A stretch of DNA of 64,000 nt from Comamonas suwonensis (GTDB taxonomy: Bacteria > Pseudomonadota > Gammaproteobacteria > Burkholderiales > Burkholderiaceae_C), in assembly GCF_012844455.2 (NCBI RefSeq), contig NZ_JABBCQ020000017.1, forward strand, positions 61,500-125,499. Reading direction: 5' to 3'. Positions 38,266 through 47,171 of this stretch are shown here, in pieces. Both the position numbers and the translations under genes were made by a program. Each line of letters starts with the position of its first letter. The first letter of the stretch is position 1. The notes below the pieces were generated by a model. It was not told where the DNA came from and searched no databases. It saw only the letters and a program-made list of their open reading frames with translations.

Positions 38266-39549
38266 TCAGTTCACAGCAGCGCCGGACTCATACCAGGTCT
38301 TGACCAGGTTGCGCTCGTCATCAGACAGTGCGCCAGGGTTGCCAAAAGGCATCTTCTTCAACTGAACCACCTGCTGGTAGATCTGTTGAGCGTGCGACTT
38401 CACAGCTTCGGGCGAATCCAGACGGACAGCCTTTTGCTGGATGGCAGCACCGTGGCACAGTACGCAATGCTGTTGAAAGATTGCGTTGACCTTGGCAAAA
38501 CCTTCACCACCTGCTGCGGGTGTAGCAGACTCAGCAGACTGGGTTGCAGCAGGAGCAGCGGCTGCGGGGGCAGTCGTTACAGCAACAGGAGTAGCGGGTG
38601 CTGCAGCAGCAGGTGCAGGAGCGGGCTTGAGCCAGACGAACACAGCCAGCAGAGCGGCAACGCCACATGCGGCATAAGGCCATGGGTGGCTGTTACGACC
38701 CAGCTTGTAGCCGTGGCGCATCACGAAGAACTGACGGATGGCTGCACCGGCGAACATCATGCCAATCAGCACCACCCAGTTCATCTTGTGGCTGTACAAC
38801 CAGCCATAGTGGTTCGACAGCATGGCGAACAGCACAGGCAGGGTGAAGTAGGTGTTGTGCACACTACGCTGCTTGGCGCGCTGGCCGTGGCGTGGGTCCA
38901 CAGGATCGCCTGCCTTCAGAGCCGCCACCACCTTGCGCTGGCCAGGGATGATCCAGAAGAACACGTTGGCGCTCATGGAAGTCGCGATCATCGCGCCCAC
39001 CAGCAGGAACGCAGCCTGACCAGGGAAGATGTGGCAAGCCAGGTAGGCTGCGATACACACCAGCACCAGAACCAGGGCACCGACTGTGGCATCGCCGTTC
39101 TTCTTCTGACCGAACGTGCGGCAGATGAAGTCATACAGCAGCCAGAACACCACCAGGAAGGCCAGAGCCGAACCGATAGCAGCAGCCGAGCTCATCGCAT
39201 TGGGATCACCGGGGGTGACCAGGTAGATGTTGGCGTTCCACAGGTAGGAGACCGTCAGCAGGGCAAAACCAGACAGCCACGTGGTGTAGCTTTCCCAGTA
39301 GAACCAGTGCAGGTGATCCGGCATCTTGGGAGGGGAGACGTTGAACTTGACGGGATGGTAGAAACCACCGCCGTGCACCGCCCACAACTCGCCGCTGACG
39401 CCTTGCTTCTTCAGATCGTCGTCCACGGGCGGCGTCAAGCTGCTATCGAGGAACACGAAATAGAATGAAGAACCGACCCATGCAATGGCGGTAATGACGT
39501 GCAGCCACCGCAAAAGCAGGCCGGCCCAGTCGAGAATGTAGCTTTCCAT
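38266..39549 (-). CDS. puuD: PuuD, membrane-bound cytochrome c urate oxidase (urate hydroxylase)
   Basis: Oxidises urate to 5-hydroxyisourate, passing electrons to its own cytochrome domain and the respiratory chain instead of making peroxide. The 427-residue protein has an N-terminal integral membrane region with about eight helices (starting MESYILDWAGLLLRWLHVIT-like). An Ala/Pro-rich linker near 310-345 leads to a C-terminal cytochrome c domain with CVLCH at about 362-366. The start at 39549 matches the PuuD family; an in-frame upstream extension is non-hydrophobic. A near-perfect TGTAT-centred palindrome lies 126 bases upstream. It replaces soluble uricase, which is not found here. Confidence 0.93.
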   Translation of the reverse strand: MESYILDWAGLLLRWLHVITAIAWVGSSFYFVFLDSSLTPPVDDDLKKQGVSGELWAVHGGGFYHPVKFNVSPPKMPDHLHWFYWESYTTWLSGFALLTVSYLWNANIYLVTPGDPNAMSSAAAIGSALAFLVVFWLLYDFICRTFGQKKNGDATVGALVLVLVCIAAYLACHIFPGQAAFLLVGAMIATSMSANVFFWIIPGQRKVVAALKAGDPVDPRHGQRAKQRSVHNTYFTLPVLFAMLSNHYGWLYSHKMNWVVLIGMMFAGAAIRQFFVMRHGYKLGRNSHPWPYAACGVAALLAVFVWLKPAPAPAAAAPATPVAVTTAPAAAAPAATQSAESATPAAGGEGFAKVNAIFQQHCVLCHGAAIQQKAVRLDSPEAVKSHAQQIYQQVVQLKKMPFGNPGALSDDERNLVKTWYESGAAVN

Positions 39550-39674
39550 AGCTCTAACCTTGGCAGCGTGGGGCTGCCGTGCAAGCTGCTCACCACTGCG
39601 GGCGCTCTGAGCAGAAGAAAAGGCCGCGCTCCCTAGGCAAAAGCTTCGAGGCACCGCTGCGACCAGTCTGTAGA

Positions 39675-39696
39675 CAGAAAGTGTATGCACTTTCTG
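39675..39696. promoter_or_regulatory. Purine-regulon operator candidate upstream of puuD
   Basis: Left arm CAGAAAG, core TGTATGCA, right arm CTTTCTG; the arms are exact complements and only the core deviates by one base from TGTATACA. It is the best copy of a site also seen at 43272-43293, 51691-51712 and 57199-57220. Confidence 0.75.
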
Positions 39697-39795
39697 CCTC
39701 CGCAAGATTGAAATTCAGGGCAAACCATCCTAGTGATTTCCCGTAGATGCCAGCTACTTTCAGATTGAGCGGTTGTTTTTTGGTGCAATGCAGCG

Positions 39796-40626
39796 CTAAG
39801 CGACAATCCTTCGCTGTAACAGCTGGGCAGCAACAGCTACCGCAATGACTTCTGGCTCTTTACCCGCAATGCCCGGCACGCCAATCGGGCAGGTGATGTG
39901 CGCCAACTCTGCATCGCTGAAACCACGACTGCGCAATCGGCTGCTGAAACTGGCCCATTTGGTCTTGCTGCCAATCAGACCCACAAAAGGCAAGTCGCCC
40001 CGCTCGCGCTGGCGCAACAGGCATTGCGCAACGACTTCCAGGTCTTCCGCGTGGCTAAAGCTCATGATCAGCACCTGAGCCTGAGCAGGCAACTGCGCCA
40101 CTGCGGCCTGTACTGGGTCGGAATGCTCGCATTGCACACCCATCTGTTCTTGCTCTGGGAAGACCGCATCACGGCTATCCACCCAGACCACCCGGTACGG
40201 CAGGCTGCGCAGGAGCCGAACCAGCGCATGACCCACATGGCCGGCTCCAAACAAGGCCACGCATTGCGACGGCTCGGGCATCAAGGCGCGCAAGCGCGAT
40301 GCATCAGCCGCCTCAAACCAGATATAGCGCAACTCCAGCGCACCGCCACAGCATTGGCCCAGACTGGGGCCCAGTGCATAGCGCTGCACATGGTCATGCG
40401 GCACTGAGGACTGATCCGTCCACCGCGCTAGCAACTGGCGAGCCTGCGCAATAGCCTGCCACTCCAGGTGACCGCCGCCAATCGTACCCATGACCTCGTT
40501 GGCAAAAACGGCCATCCAGGCCCCCTCTTCTCGCGGCACAGAGCCGCGAGTGGCCTGCACCTGCACCCAGCACAAGGGCTGACGGCTCAAGCGGGTCAAA
40601 ATTTGCTGCTGCGTTTCACTCCACAT
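39796..40626 (-). CDS. xdhC: Xanthine dehydrogenase accessory protein XdhC
   Basis: Binds molybdenum cofactor and helps to sulfurate and insert it into xanthine dehydrogenase. The 276-residue protein has the N-terminal domain features RGSVPREEGAWM and GTIGGGHLEWQ, the CCGG segment GQCCGGALEL, and the Rossmann-like C-terminal domain (LFGAGHVGHALVRLL) ending PIGVPGIAGKEPEVIAVAVAAQLL. In most genomes it follows xdhA and xdhB; here it stands alone upstream of puuD, and no xdhAB pair is in the window. Confidence 0.93.
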   Translation of the reverse strand: MWSETQQQILTRLSRQPLCWVQVQATRGSVPREEGAWMAVFANEVMGTIGGGHLEWQAIAQARQLLARWTDQSSVPHDHVQRYALGPSLGQCCGGALELRYIWFEAADASRLRALMPEPSQCVALFGAGHVGHALVRLLRSLPYRVVWVDSRDAVFPEQEQMGVQCEHSDPVQAAVAQLPAQAQVLIMSFSHAEDLEVVAQCLLRQRERGDLPFVGLIGSKTKWASFSSRLRSRGFSDAELAHITCPIGVPGIAGKEPEVIAVAVAAQLLQRRIVA

Positions 40627-40825
40627 GGCGGCTGATTTCTATCTTTCAGAATTCACTATGTTCCTGCATTTTGCAGACAGCAATAGTTGTGCCTTTATAT
40701 GAATGCCTTAATCAGATGCTTATTGCACGGCGCATTGACGAGTCGTTGCAGTTTTTGCACTCCTCACCGCCAGATATCAACGCGATAGCGTTGACCCCTT
40801 CTTATTTACGGCTACGCTTGGCAAT

Positions 40826-41305
40826 ATGTCTGATACCCAAGAATCCACCCGCGCAACACAAAGCCGCAGGCCACTGGCCTGGCTGATGACAGGACTCGTT
40901 GCCGGCGTAACTGCCTTGCTCGTTGCCTGCCAGTTCGCGCCACAGAGCCCATCCATAGGCATCACGCCCGCTGACAAGGCCAGCCCCATTTACCGCAAGC
41001 AAGCAGCGCAGCACCTGTATGAGAAAAATGCAAACCGCATCTACAAAGGCATGCTGCCACCCATGCTGTATGCGATTGGCGTGCTGCAAGTTCAGCTGGA
41101 CGGACAGGGCCGCGTGAGGAGTCTGAACTGGATGCGCAAACCCAGCCACGCCCCCGAAGTGGTGGCAGAGATTGAACGCTCTGTACGTGCCGCCGCCCCC
41201 TTCCCCTCCGCCGGAAAATCCGTGACGTACACCGACACTTGGCTATGGGACAAGTCTGGCCGCTTTCAGCTCGATACATTGACCGAGGGTCAGCTGGGTC
41301 AGTAA
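40826..41305 (+). CDS. Putative lipoprotein or membrane protein with TonB-like C-terminal domain
   Basis: A 159-residue protein with an N-terminal hydrophobic segment (LAWLMTGLVAGVTALLVAC) ending in a possible lipobox Cys, then a soluble domain. The end (MLYAIGVLQVQLDGQGRVRSLNWMRKPSHAPEVV-like, then VRAAAPFPSAG) follows the pattern of TonB/TolA C-terminal domains. There are no Pro-rich linker or ExbBD neighbours, so a classical energy transducer is unlikely. It is followed by a strong terminator. Confidence 0.75.
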   Translation: MSDTQESTRATQSRRPLAWLMTGLVAGVTALLVACQFAPQSPSIGITPADKASPIYRKQAAQHLYEKNANRIYKGMLPPMLYAIGVLQVQLDGQGRVRSLNWMRKPSHAPEVVAEIERSVRAAAPFPSAGKSVTYTDTWLWDKSGRFQLDTLTEGQLGQ

Positions 41306-41334
41306 GACCGTGCATGACAGCCGCATCAGGCAAT

Positions 41335-41360
41335 AAAAAACCGGCCAAAGCCGGTTTTTT
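41335..41360. terminator. Bidirectional terminator
   Basis: Perfect 11-bp stem AAAAAACCGGC with GCCGGTTTTTT and loop CAAA, between convergent genes. Confidence 0.92.
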
Positions 41361-41382
41361 ATTTTCAAGAATCAAACAAGGC

Positions 41383-41967
41383 TTATTCGACAACCTTGGT
41401 GATCTTTGTGCCTTGCAGCGAAACGCCCGCTTCCAGACCCGCATTGGTCAGCACATAGCTGGTCACGGGTGCACCGGCCGTCGTGGTATCCACACTGCCA
41501 TTGGCACCGATCTTGCCAGCGGCCACTGTGGCATCCGCGCCCACAGACCAGCCATCGCTCTTGAGAAACTTGTCCAGCGCTTCCTGGGTATTGAACACAT
41601 AGATCACAGCCTTGGACTGGCCGCCAGCCTGCCAGCCAATGGATGCGCCCGTTGTGCTGTAGTAGCCGCGGTTATTGCCGGCCACGCGCAGCACGCCACG
41701 GCCATGCTCCACACCCACGACAAAGCTACCACCAATCACCGACGGGAAGATCAGCACACCCTTGGCTCGCTGCACCATTTCCTTGGAGCCGGGGGCTGTC
41801 TGATACAGACGCTCCAGCGCCGCATTGGCCCGTGTGTTGATCGTGGTCGCATCAGCGCGCGGAGCTGATGATGTCTCAGGCTTGGTCGTCGTACAGGCCG
41901 TCATGGCCATTGCACCTGCAGTCACGGCAACAGCCACTGCAACAGAACGCAGAGAAATTTGACGCAT
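41383..41967 (-). CDS. SYLF-domain lipoprotein (YSC84-related)
   Basis: A 194-residue exported lipoprotein: signal peptide with lipobox MTAC (AVAVTAGAMAMTAC), then a SYLF domain recognisable by AKGVLIFPSVIGGSFVVGVEHGRGVL and GASIGWQAGGQSKAVIYVF. SYLF domains bind lipids; the bacterial role is not established. An AAGGA ribosome binding site precedes the ATG at 41967. Confidence 0.9.
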   Translation of the reverse strand: MRQISLRSVAVAVAVTAGAMAMTACTTTKPETSSAPRADATTINTRANAALERLYQTAPGSKEMVQRAKGVLIFPSVIGGSFVVGVEHGRGVLRVAGNNRGYYSTTGASIGWQAGGQSKAVIYVFNTQEALDKFLKSDGWSVGADATVAAGKIGANGSVDTTTAGAPVTSYVLTNAGLEAGVSLQGTKITKVVE

Positions 41968-42303
41968 ACCAATATCCTTTCATGGGATGAATGTGTTCAG
42001 ACATTTCCGAGATAGAAGATCCTGCAGTCCAGCATTCAGACGCTCTTGCACATCCCCCTGACACAAGAGCAGCCAGAAGCAGGGTTAGCTTCATGCTAGT
42101 GCGAGGCGTCGCTCAATAAACCCCACAGTTACAGATTGCGCGATTGACCTACATAAGGCAAGCCCTTTTGTTAAAGAATCCTCACAAAACGTCGGCTCTT
42201 TGCATCATCGTTACTCCTGCTCAAAGTTTGGGCAATGACCTGTTCCTGCTGAAATTAGCGCTAGCATTGTTGATGTGCCCACAGCGCTGATGACAGGAAG
42301 CTC
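41968..42303. other. Intergenic region between divergent SYLF and DoxX genes
   Basis: 336 bases that must hold the promoters of both flanking genes. No convincing operator palindrome or RNA was recognised. A short minus-strand frame with a lipoprotein-like start overlaps the SYLF gene out of frame and is not accepted. Confidence 0.5.
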
Positions 42304-42693
42304 ATGAAGTTCTGGAATTACTTTCACCATCCCAAGGCAGCCTTGGTGCTGCTGCGTGTTTCACTGGCCTTGCTCATGCTGCTGCATGGCTGGGCCAAGA
42401 TTCGCTACGGAATTGGCAGCATCGAGGCCAAAATCGCCGCCCTTGGCGCCCCCGGGTTTCTGGCCTATGGCGTTTATCTGGGCGAGGTCGTGGCTCCCCT
42501 GCTGCTGCTGGTGGGCCTGTGGGTCGTACCCGCCGCACTGGTGATTGCAGCCAATATGGTGGTGGCATTTGTACTGGTGCACACCCACCAGATTCTGATG
42601 CTGAACAACTCTGGCGGCTGGGCTCTGGAGTTGCAGGCTTTTTATTTTGTCAGTGCACTGGTTGTCGCGATGACTTATTCCAAAGGGAAATGA
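42304..42693 (+). CDS. DoxX-family membrane protein
   Basis: A 129-residue protein with four hydrophobic helices, of the DoxX/SURF4 fold, starting with LLRVSLALLMLLHGWAKIRYG and GAPGFLAYGVYLGEVVAPLLLLVGL. Relatives include subunits of quinol oxidases and thiol-stress complexes; the role here is unknown. GACAGGAAG precedes the ATG. Confidence 0.88.
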   Translation: MKFWNYFHHPKAALVLLRVSLALLMLLHGWAKIRYGIGSIEAKIAALGAPGFLAYGVYLGEVVAPLLLLVGLWVVPAALVIAANMVVAFVLVHTHQILMLNNSGGWALELQAFYFVSALVVAMTYSKGK

Positions 42694-42699
42694 GCTCCC

Positions 42700-42791
42700 A
42701 AAACAAGAGCGGCTTGCGCCTGTCATTGATGATTTTCAGATTATTTTTATTCTGAAACCCATGTATGACCTGCGCAAGCCGCTCTTGTTTT
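42700..42791. repeat. Large cruciform-type inverted repeat between doxX and uraH
   Basis: Outer arms of 20 perfect bp (42700-42719 and 42772-42791, containing GAGCGGCTTGCGC), plus inner pairings GTCAT/ATGAC and TTTCAGA/TCTGAAA. It lies between convergent genes and probably terminates both. The GGCTTGCGC core relates it to the other palindromic repeats. Confidence 0.8.
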
Positions 42792-42825
42792 TGCCATGTC
42801 TCTCAATAAGAGACTACGTTCCTGA

Positions 42826-43176
42826 TCAGGAGCCGCGGTAGGTGGAGTAGCTCCAGGGGCTGACCAGCAAAGGCACGTGGTAATGCTGAGCGGGGTTGGC
42901 CACGCCGAAATCCAGGCTGACCTTGCCCAGGAAGTTAGGCTCAGGCAGTTCCACGCCGCGGGCCTTGAAGTAGGCAGCCACGTCAAAGGTCAGGCGGTAA
43001 GTGCCAACCTTGATGGTGTTGTTGTCGAACAGAGGCGCATCCGTGCGGCCGTCATGGTTCAGAACCAGGCTCTTGACCAGAGTGGCGGTGTTGCCATCGG
43101 TAGAAAACAGTTCAACGGCCATGCCTGCAGCAGGGCAGCCATTCATGGTGTCGAGAACGTGGGTGCTCAGGCCCAT
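42826..43176 (-). CDS. uraH: 5-hydroxyisourate hydrolase (transthyretin-like)
   Basis: Hydrolyses 5-hydroxyisourate, the product of PuuD, to the ureido-imidazoline OHCU. The 116-residue protein has the family motifs STHVLDTMNGCPAAGM at the start, HDGRTD in the middle and the C-terminal tetrapeptide YRGS, the hallmark separating hydrolases from transthyretin. The start at 43176 (MGLSTHVLD) is the family start, preceded by GAGGAGAT. A regulon operator lies about 96 bases upstream. Confidence 0.95.
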   Translation of the reverse strand: MGLSTHVLDTMNGCPAAGMAVELFSTDGNTATLVKSLVLNHDGRTDAPLFDNNTIKVGTYRLTFDVAAYFKARGVELPEPNFLGKVSLDFGVANPAQHYHVPLLVSPWSYSTYRGS

Positions 43177-43271
43177 GGAAATCTCCTCACAGGCAGTTTG
43201 CAACTGCCCTTGGTTGTGTCAAACATCTGTGTATTCAAAGCACGCACACGCAGGTGCGCAACGCTTTGATC

Positions 43272-43293
43272 TTTAAAGTGTATACAGTTTCTG
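43272..43293. promoter_or_regulatory. Purine-regulon operator candidate upstream of uraH
   Basis: Perfect core TGTATACA with left TTTAAAG and right GTTTCTG; the right side matches six of seven bases of the puuD arm. It lies between divergent uraH and ggt. Confidence 0.65.
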
Positions 43294-43391
43294 TACCCTA
43301 TCAAAGGCTTTTCAGCCTTGACTTTCAGGCACATAGCCAACCCAAAGAAGGTCGTTCTTTACACTGGCTGCAACACTTCAGGAGACAACGC

Positions 43392-45212
43392 ATGCAATTG
43401 CGCACAATCGCTTTGGCGGCCAGTATGTTCATCGCTTTAGCGGGTTTGAATGCCTGCAGCAGCACAGCAAGCAACGACGCGATGCCTCTGCCCGCGCTCG
43501 GCACATCTGCCACCCATGAAACAGCGCCCATCATCACGCAAACCGCCGCTGCACAGGCCGCGGCGGCGGCTTATGACTTTGATCTGGACGTCTTTCACCC
43601 CGTGATCGCCAAAAACGGCATGGTCGCGTCTGAGCAGGAGTTGGCCACCCAGATTGGCCTGGATATTCTGAAAGCTGGCGGCAACGCCGTCGATGCCGCT
43701 GTCGCCGTGGGCTTTGCGTTGGCCGTGGCCTTGCCCAATGCGGGCAATATCGGCGGCGGCGGCTTCATGATGGTGCATGACGCCAAGAGCGGCAAAGACA
43801 TTGCGCTGGATTTCCGCGAGACAGCCCCCAAGGGCGCATCGCGCAATATGTACCTGGATGACAAGGGCAGTGTCATCAACGGCAAGTCGCTCTTCACCCA
43901 CTACGCTGTGGGTGTGCCGGGGACGGTGGCAGGTATGACGCATGCACTCTCGCGCTGGGGCAGCATGCCGCTGGCCAAGGTGATGGCACCGGCCATCGCG
44001 CTGGCCGAAAAAGGCTATCCCGTGAGCGTGACGCTGGCCAAGACGCTGGACCAGGAAAAGAAGAACATGGGCCAGTGGCCCGCCACGCAGGCCATTTTCT
44101 GGAAGAACGGCGCGCCACTGCAGACGGGTGAACGGCTGGTGCAAAAAGACCTGGCGCAGTCCATGCGCCTCATCAGCCAGCAAGGTGCCAAGGCTTTTTA
44201 CCAAGGCAGCATTGCCCAGAAAATTGCGGCTGAAATGGCGCCACATGCCAACGCCATCACGCTTCAGGATCTGCGTGACTACAAGCCGGTGGAGCGCAAA
44301 CCGGCGCGCGGCAACTATCGCGGTTATCAGATCGTGACCATGCCCCCGCCGTCTTCTGGTGGCGCGCACCTGCTGCAGATTTTGAACATGATGGAGCACT
44401 GGCCCTTCAAGCAATGGGGAGCCAACAGCGCGCAGAGCGTGCACTACATGGCCGAGGCCATGAAGCTGGCCTACGCGGACCGCGCTGAATATCTGGGCGA
44501 CCCGGATTTTGTGAAAGTCCCACTCAAGGGTCTGACCTCCAAGCGCTATGCCGATGAACTGGCGAGCAGTATCAAACCCCAGCAGGCCAGGCCCAGCCAA
44601 AACATCAAACCTGGAAAGCCACAACCGTATGAAAGCGACCAGACCACGCATTACTCCGTGGTGGACAAGGCGGGCAACGCCGTGGCTGTGACCTACACAC
44701 TCAACACCAACTTTGGCAGCGGCATCGTGGCCAAGGGCACCGGCGTGTTGCTCAATAACGAGATGGATGACTTCTCGGTCAAGCCCGGCGTGGCCAACGC
44801 TTACGGGCTGGTGGGCGGCGATGCGAATGCCGTGCAAGCCGGTAAACGCCCGCTGTCATCGATGACGCCCACGCTGGTACTCAAGGACGGCAAGCCGGTG
44901 CTGGTGACAGGCAGCCCTGGCGGCGCACGCATCATCACCACAGTGCTGCAGCAAGTCGTCAACTACATTGACTTTGGCATGAACCCGGCCGAGGCGACGG
45001 CCACGCCGCGCTTTCATCATCAGTGGACGCCGGATGTACTGCGCATTGAAAAAGGCTTTAGCGCCGATACGCTGGCACTGCTCAGGCAATGGGGGCACAA
45101 GGTTGCCGTGAAGCCCGCCATGGGTCGCACACAGACCATTGAAGTGCGCGACGGTGTGCTGCAAGGTGCATCAGACCCGCGCAACCATGATGGAAAAACG
45201 CTGGGCTATTAA
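43392..45212 (+). CDS. ggt: Gamma-glutamyltransferase
   Basis: Periplasmic N-terminal nucleophile hydrolase cleaving gamma-glutamyl bonds such as in glutathione. The 606-residue precursor starts with a lipoprotein-type signal (ALAGLNAC). Self-cleavage is expected before Thr418 in DQTTHYSVVDKAGNAVAVTYT, giving large and small subunits. Later signatures LLNNEMDDFS, GLVGGDANAV, RPLSSMTPT and GSPGGARIITT match E. coli GGT closely. The ATG at 43392 follows GGAG. It is divergent from uraH and shares the operator region; a link to purine breakdown is not otherwise evident. Confidence 0.94.
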   Translation: MQLRTIALAASMFIALAGLNACSSTASNDAMPLPALGTSATHETAPIITQTAAAQAAAAAYDFDLDVFHPVIAKNGMVASEQELATQIGLDILKAGGNAVDAAVAVGFALAVALPNAGNIGGGGFMMVHDAKSGKDIALDFRETAPKGASRNMYLDDKGSVINGKSLFTHYAVGVPGTVAGMTHALSRWGSMPLAKVMAPAIALAEKGYPVSVTLAKTLDQEKKNMGQWPATQAIFWKNGAPLQTGERLVQKDLAQSMRLISQQGAKAFYQGSIAQKIAAEMAPHANAITLQDLRDYKPVERKPARGNYRGYQIVTMPPPSSGGAHLLQILNMMEHWPFKQWGANSAQSVHYMAEAMKLAYADRAEYLGDPDFVKVPLKGLTSKRYADELASSIKPQQARPSQNIKPGKPQPYESDQTTHYSVVDKAGNAVAVTYTLNTNFGSGIVAKGTGVLLNNEMDDFSVKPGVANAYGLVGGDANAVQAGKRPLSSMTPTLVLKDGKPVLVTGSPGGARIITTVLQQVVNYIDFGMNPAEATATPRFHHQWTPDVLRIEKGFSADTLALLRQWGHKVAVKPAMGRTQTIEVRDGVLQGASDPRNHDGKTLGY

Positions 45213-45265
45213 TCCCTGAGTCGCTGACATTTCACTCAGAGCAAAGGGAGTGAATTCTGAATAAA

Positions 45266-45295
45266 AAAAGCCGCGCTCCCCCGAGCGCGGCTTTT
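45266..45295. terminator. Bidirectional terminator between ggt and glxR
   Basis: Perfect 13-bp stem AAAAGCCGCGCTC with GAGCGCGGCTTTT and loop CCCC. Confidence 0.92.
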
Positions 45296-45353
45296 ACTTT
45301 GAGGCGGCTGCTGACCGTACGCGTAGCCAGTGGCCGCCCTCCCCACCTCTCGT

Positions 45354-46265
45354 TTACTCAGCCTTCTGGCCGATTTCGAAATTGGCCTGGATTTCCAGGG
45401 CGCGCACCATGCCGGAATGATCCCAGCCCGCGCCGCCGTGGGCCACGCAGCTGTTGAACAGTTCCTGGGCCTGAGCCGTGTTGGGCAGCGACACGCCCAG
45501 CTGACGCGCGCTGGACAGGGCCAGGTTCAGGTCCTTCTGGTGCAGGGCAATGCGGAAGCCTGGGTCGAAGGTGCGCTTGATCATGCGTTCGGCGTGCACT
45601 TCCAAGATCTTCGAAGAAGCAAAACCACCCAGCAGAGCTTCACGCACGCGAGCAGGATCTGCACCAGCGCGCGATGCGAACAGCAGGGCTTCAGCCACGG
45701 CTTCAATGTTCAGCGCCACGATGATCTGGTTAGCCACCTTGGCGGTCTGACCGTCGCCGTTGCCGCCGACCAGAGTGATGTTCTTGCCCATCTTTTCAAA
45801 CAGGGGCTTGACGCGCTCAAAGGCTGCGTCTGGGCCACCGATCATGATGGACAGCGTACCGTTCTTGGCACCGACTTCGCCGCCGGACACCGGTGCGTCC
45901 AGGTACTGAGCGCCGATGGCTTCGATGCGCTTGGCAAATTCCTTGGTCGCCACGGGCGAGATGGAGGACATGTCCACCACAATCTTGCCGGTGCTGCCCT
46001 TCAAGCCAGCAGCCACGCCGTCTTCACCAAACAGCACCTTTTCCACGTCGGGAGTGTCGGGCACCATCACGAAAATGATGTCGGCACGCTCGGCCACACC
46101 GCGAGCGGTGGTGCACTGAGTCGCGCTGGTTTCAGCGATGCTGGCAGGCACCTTGCCGTGCGTGTTCACAAACAACTGGTGACCAGCCGAGATCAGGTGG
46201 CCGCACATGGGCGCGCCCATGATGCCCAGACCGATAAAGCCCAACTTGAGGGACGATGCGTTCAT
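45354..46265 (-). CDS. glxR: 2-hydroxy-3-oxopropionate (tartronate semialdehyde) reductase
   Basis: NADH-dependent reductase converting tartronate semialdehyde to D-glycerate. The 303-residue beta-hydroxyacid dehydrogenase has the N-terminal GFIGLGIMGAPM (residues about 9-20), the substrate segment DAPVSGGEVGAKNGTLSIM, and KVANQI with the catalytic Lys. It is last of the gcl-hyi-glxR gene order, 71 bases after hyi, and completes glyoxylate conversion to glycerate. Confidence 0.93.
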   Translation of the reverse strand: MNASSLKLGFIGLGIMGAPMCGHLISAGHQLFVNTHGKVPASIAETSATQCTTARGVAERADIIFVMVPDTPDVEKVLFGEDGVAAGLKGSTGKIVVDMSSISPVATKEFAKRIEAIGAQYLDAPVSGGEVGAKNGTLSIMIGGPDAAFERVKPLFEKMGKNITLVGGNGDGQTAKVANQIIVALNIEAVAEALLFASRAGADPARVREALLGGFASSKILEVHAERMIKRTFDPGFRIALHQKDLNLALSSARQLGVSLPNTAQAQELFNSCVAHGGAGWDHSGMVRALEIQANFEIGQKAE

Positions 46266-46336
46266 GGTGTACTCCTAACTATTCTTGATATCAAAATCGA
46301 TAGCTGACAGCGCTTTTCCAGAAAGCGCTATACGGC

Positions 46337-47140
46337 TTATGCAGCGACTGCGGCTTTCTTCCAGCCGCCAATTTTTTCCAGCCAGCCCAGGCCCGATTCG
46401 GTGTTACCTGCAGGCTTGTATTCGCAACCGATCCAGCCGTCGTAGCCGATGCGGTCCAGGTGTGCGAACAGGAAGGGGTAGTTGATCTCGCCAGTGCCGG
46501 GCTCGTTGCGACCGGGGTTGTCAGCCAGCTGGATGTGACCGATACGGCCCAGCTGCTTTTGCATGGTCGCAGCCAGCTCGCCTTCGGTGCGCTGTGCGTG
46601 GTAGATGTCGTACTGAACGAAAGCGTTAGCGGCACCCACTTCGTCCAGGATGGACAGCGCTTCATCCGTGCGGTTCAGGTAGAAGCCGGGGATGTCGAAG
46701 GGGTTGATGGGCTCAACCAGCAGGCGGATGTTGGCGGCGCTCAGCGCGGCTGCCGCAAAGCGCAGGTTTTCCACAAAAGTACGGCGCACCACAACAGGAT
46801 CAGAACCCGCAGGAACCTTGCCAGCCAGGCAGTTCAGCTGAGGCACACCCAGCGCATGGGCATAGGTCACAGCTTTGGCAACGCCAGCGCGGAATTCGTC
46901 AACGCGGTTGGGGTCGCAGGCAATGCCGCGCTCGCCGGCATCCCAGTCGCCAGCGGGCAGATTGTGCAGAACAATCTTCAGGCCCGTGGCGGTCAGGCGC
47001 TCCTGAATTTCTTCCACGGTGTGAGCGTAGGGGAAGAGGAATTCAACGGCTTCAAAACCTGCGTTTGCGGCACGTTCAAAACGCTCGAGGAAAGGCACCT
47101 CGGTGAACAACATGCTCAGGTTGGCAGCAAAACGGGGCAT
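46337..47140 (-). CDS. hyi: Hydroxypyruvate isomerase
   Basis: Interconverts tartronate semialdehyde and hydroxypyruvate, a branch of the glycerate pathway. The 267-residue TIM-barrel protein starts PRFAANLSMLFTEVPFLERF and contains AGFEAVEFLFPY, LHNLPAGDWDAGERGIAC, VEPINPFDIPGF and QLADNPGRNEPGTGEINYP, characteristic of Hyi. It lies between gcl and glxR on the same strand. Confidence 0.93.
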   Translation of the reverse strand: MPRFAANLSMLFTEVPFLERFERAANAGFEAVEFLFPYAHTVEEIQERLTATGLKIVLHNLPAGDWDAGERGIACDPNRVDEFRAGVAKAVTYAHALGVPQLNCLAGKVPAGSDPVVVRRTFVENLRFAAAALSAANIRLLVEPINPFDIPGFYLNRTDEALSILDEVGAANAFVQYDIYHAQRTEGELAATMQKQLGRIGHIQLADNPGRNEPGTGEINYPFLFAHLDRIGYDGWIGCEYKPAGNTESGLGWLEKIGGWKKAAVAA

Positions 47141-47171
47141 GGTCTTGTCTCCAGATATCTCGTCAAAAGGG

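Noticed and set aside
38266..39549. Reading puuD simply as a cytochrome c or cytochrome oxidase subunit
   Set aside because: The order of an eight-helix membrane part, Ala/Pro linker and C-terminal CVLCH domain, plus the uraH/puuE context, fits urate oxidase PuuD specifically.
41876..42094. Short minus-strand frame with a lipoprotein-like start (MKLTLLLAALVSGGC)
   Set aside because: It runs out of frame into the SYLF gene, its remainder is Cys-rich and unlike a protein, and the SYLF gene has its own good ribosome binding site.
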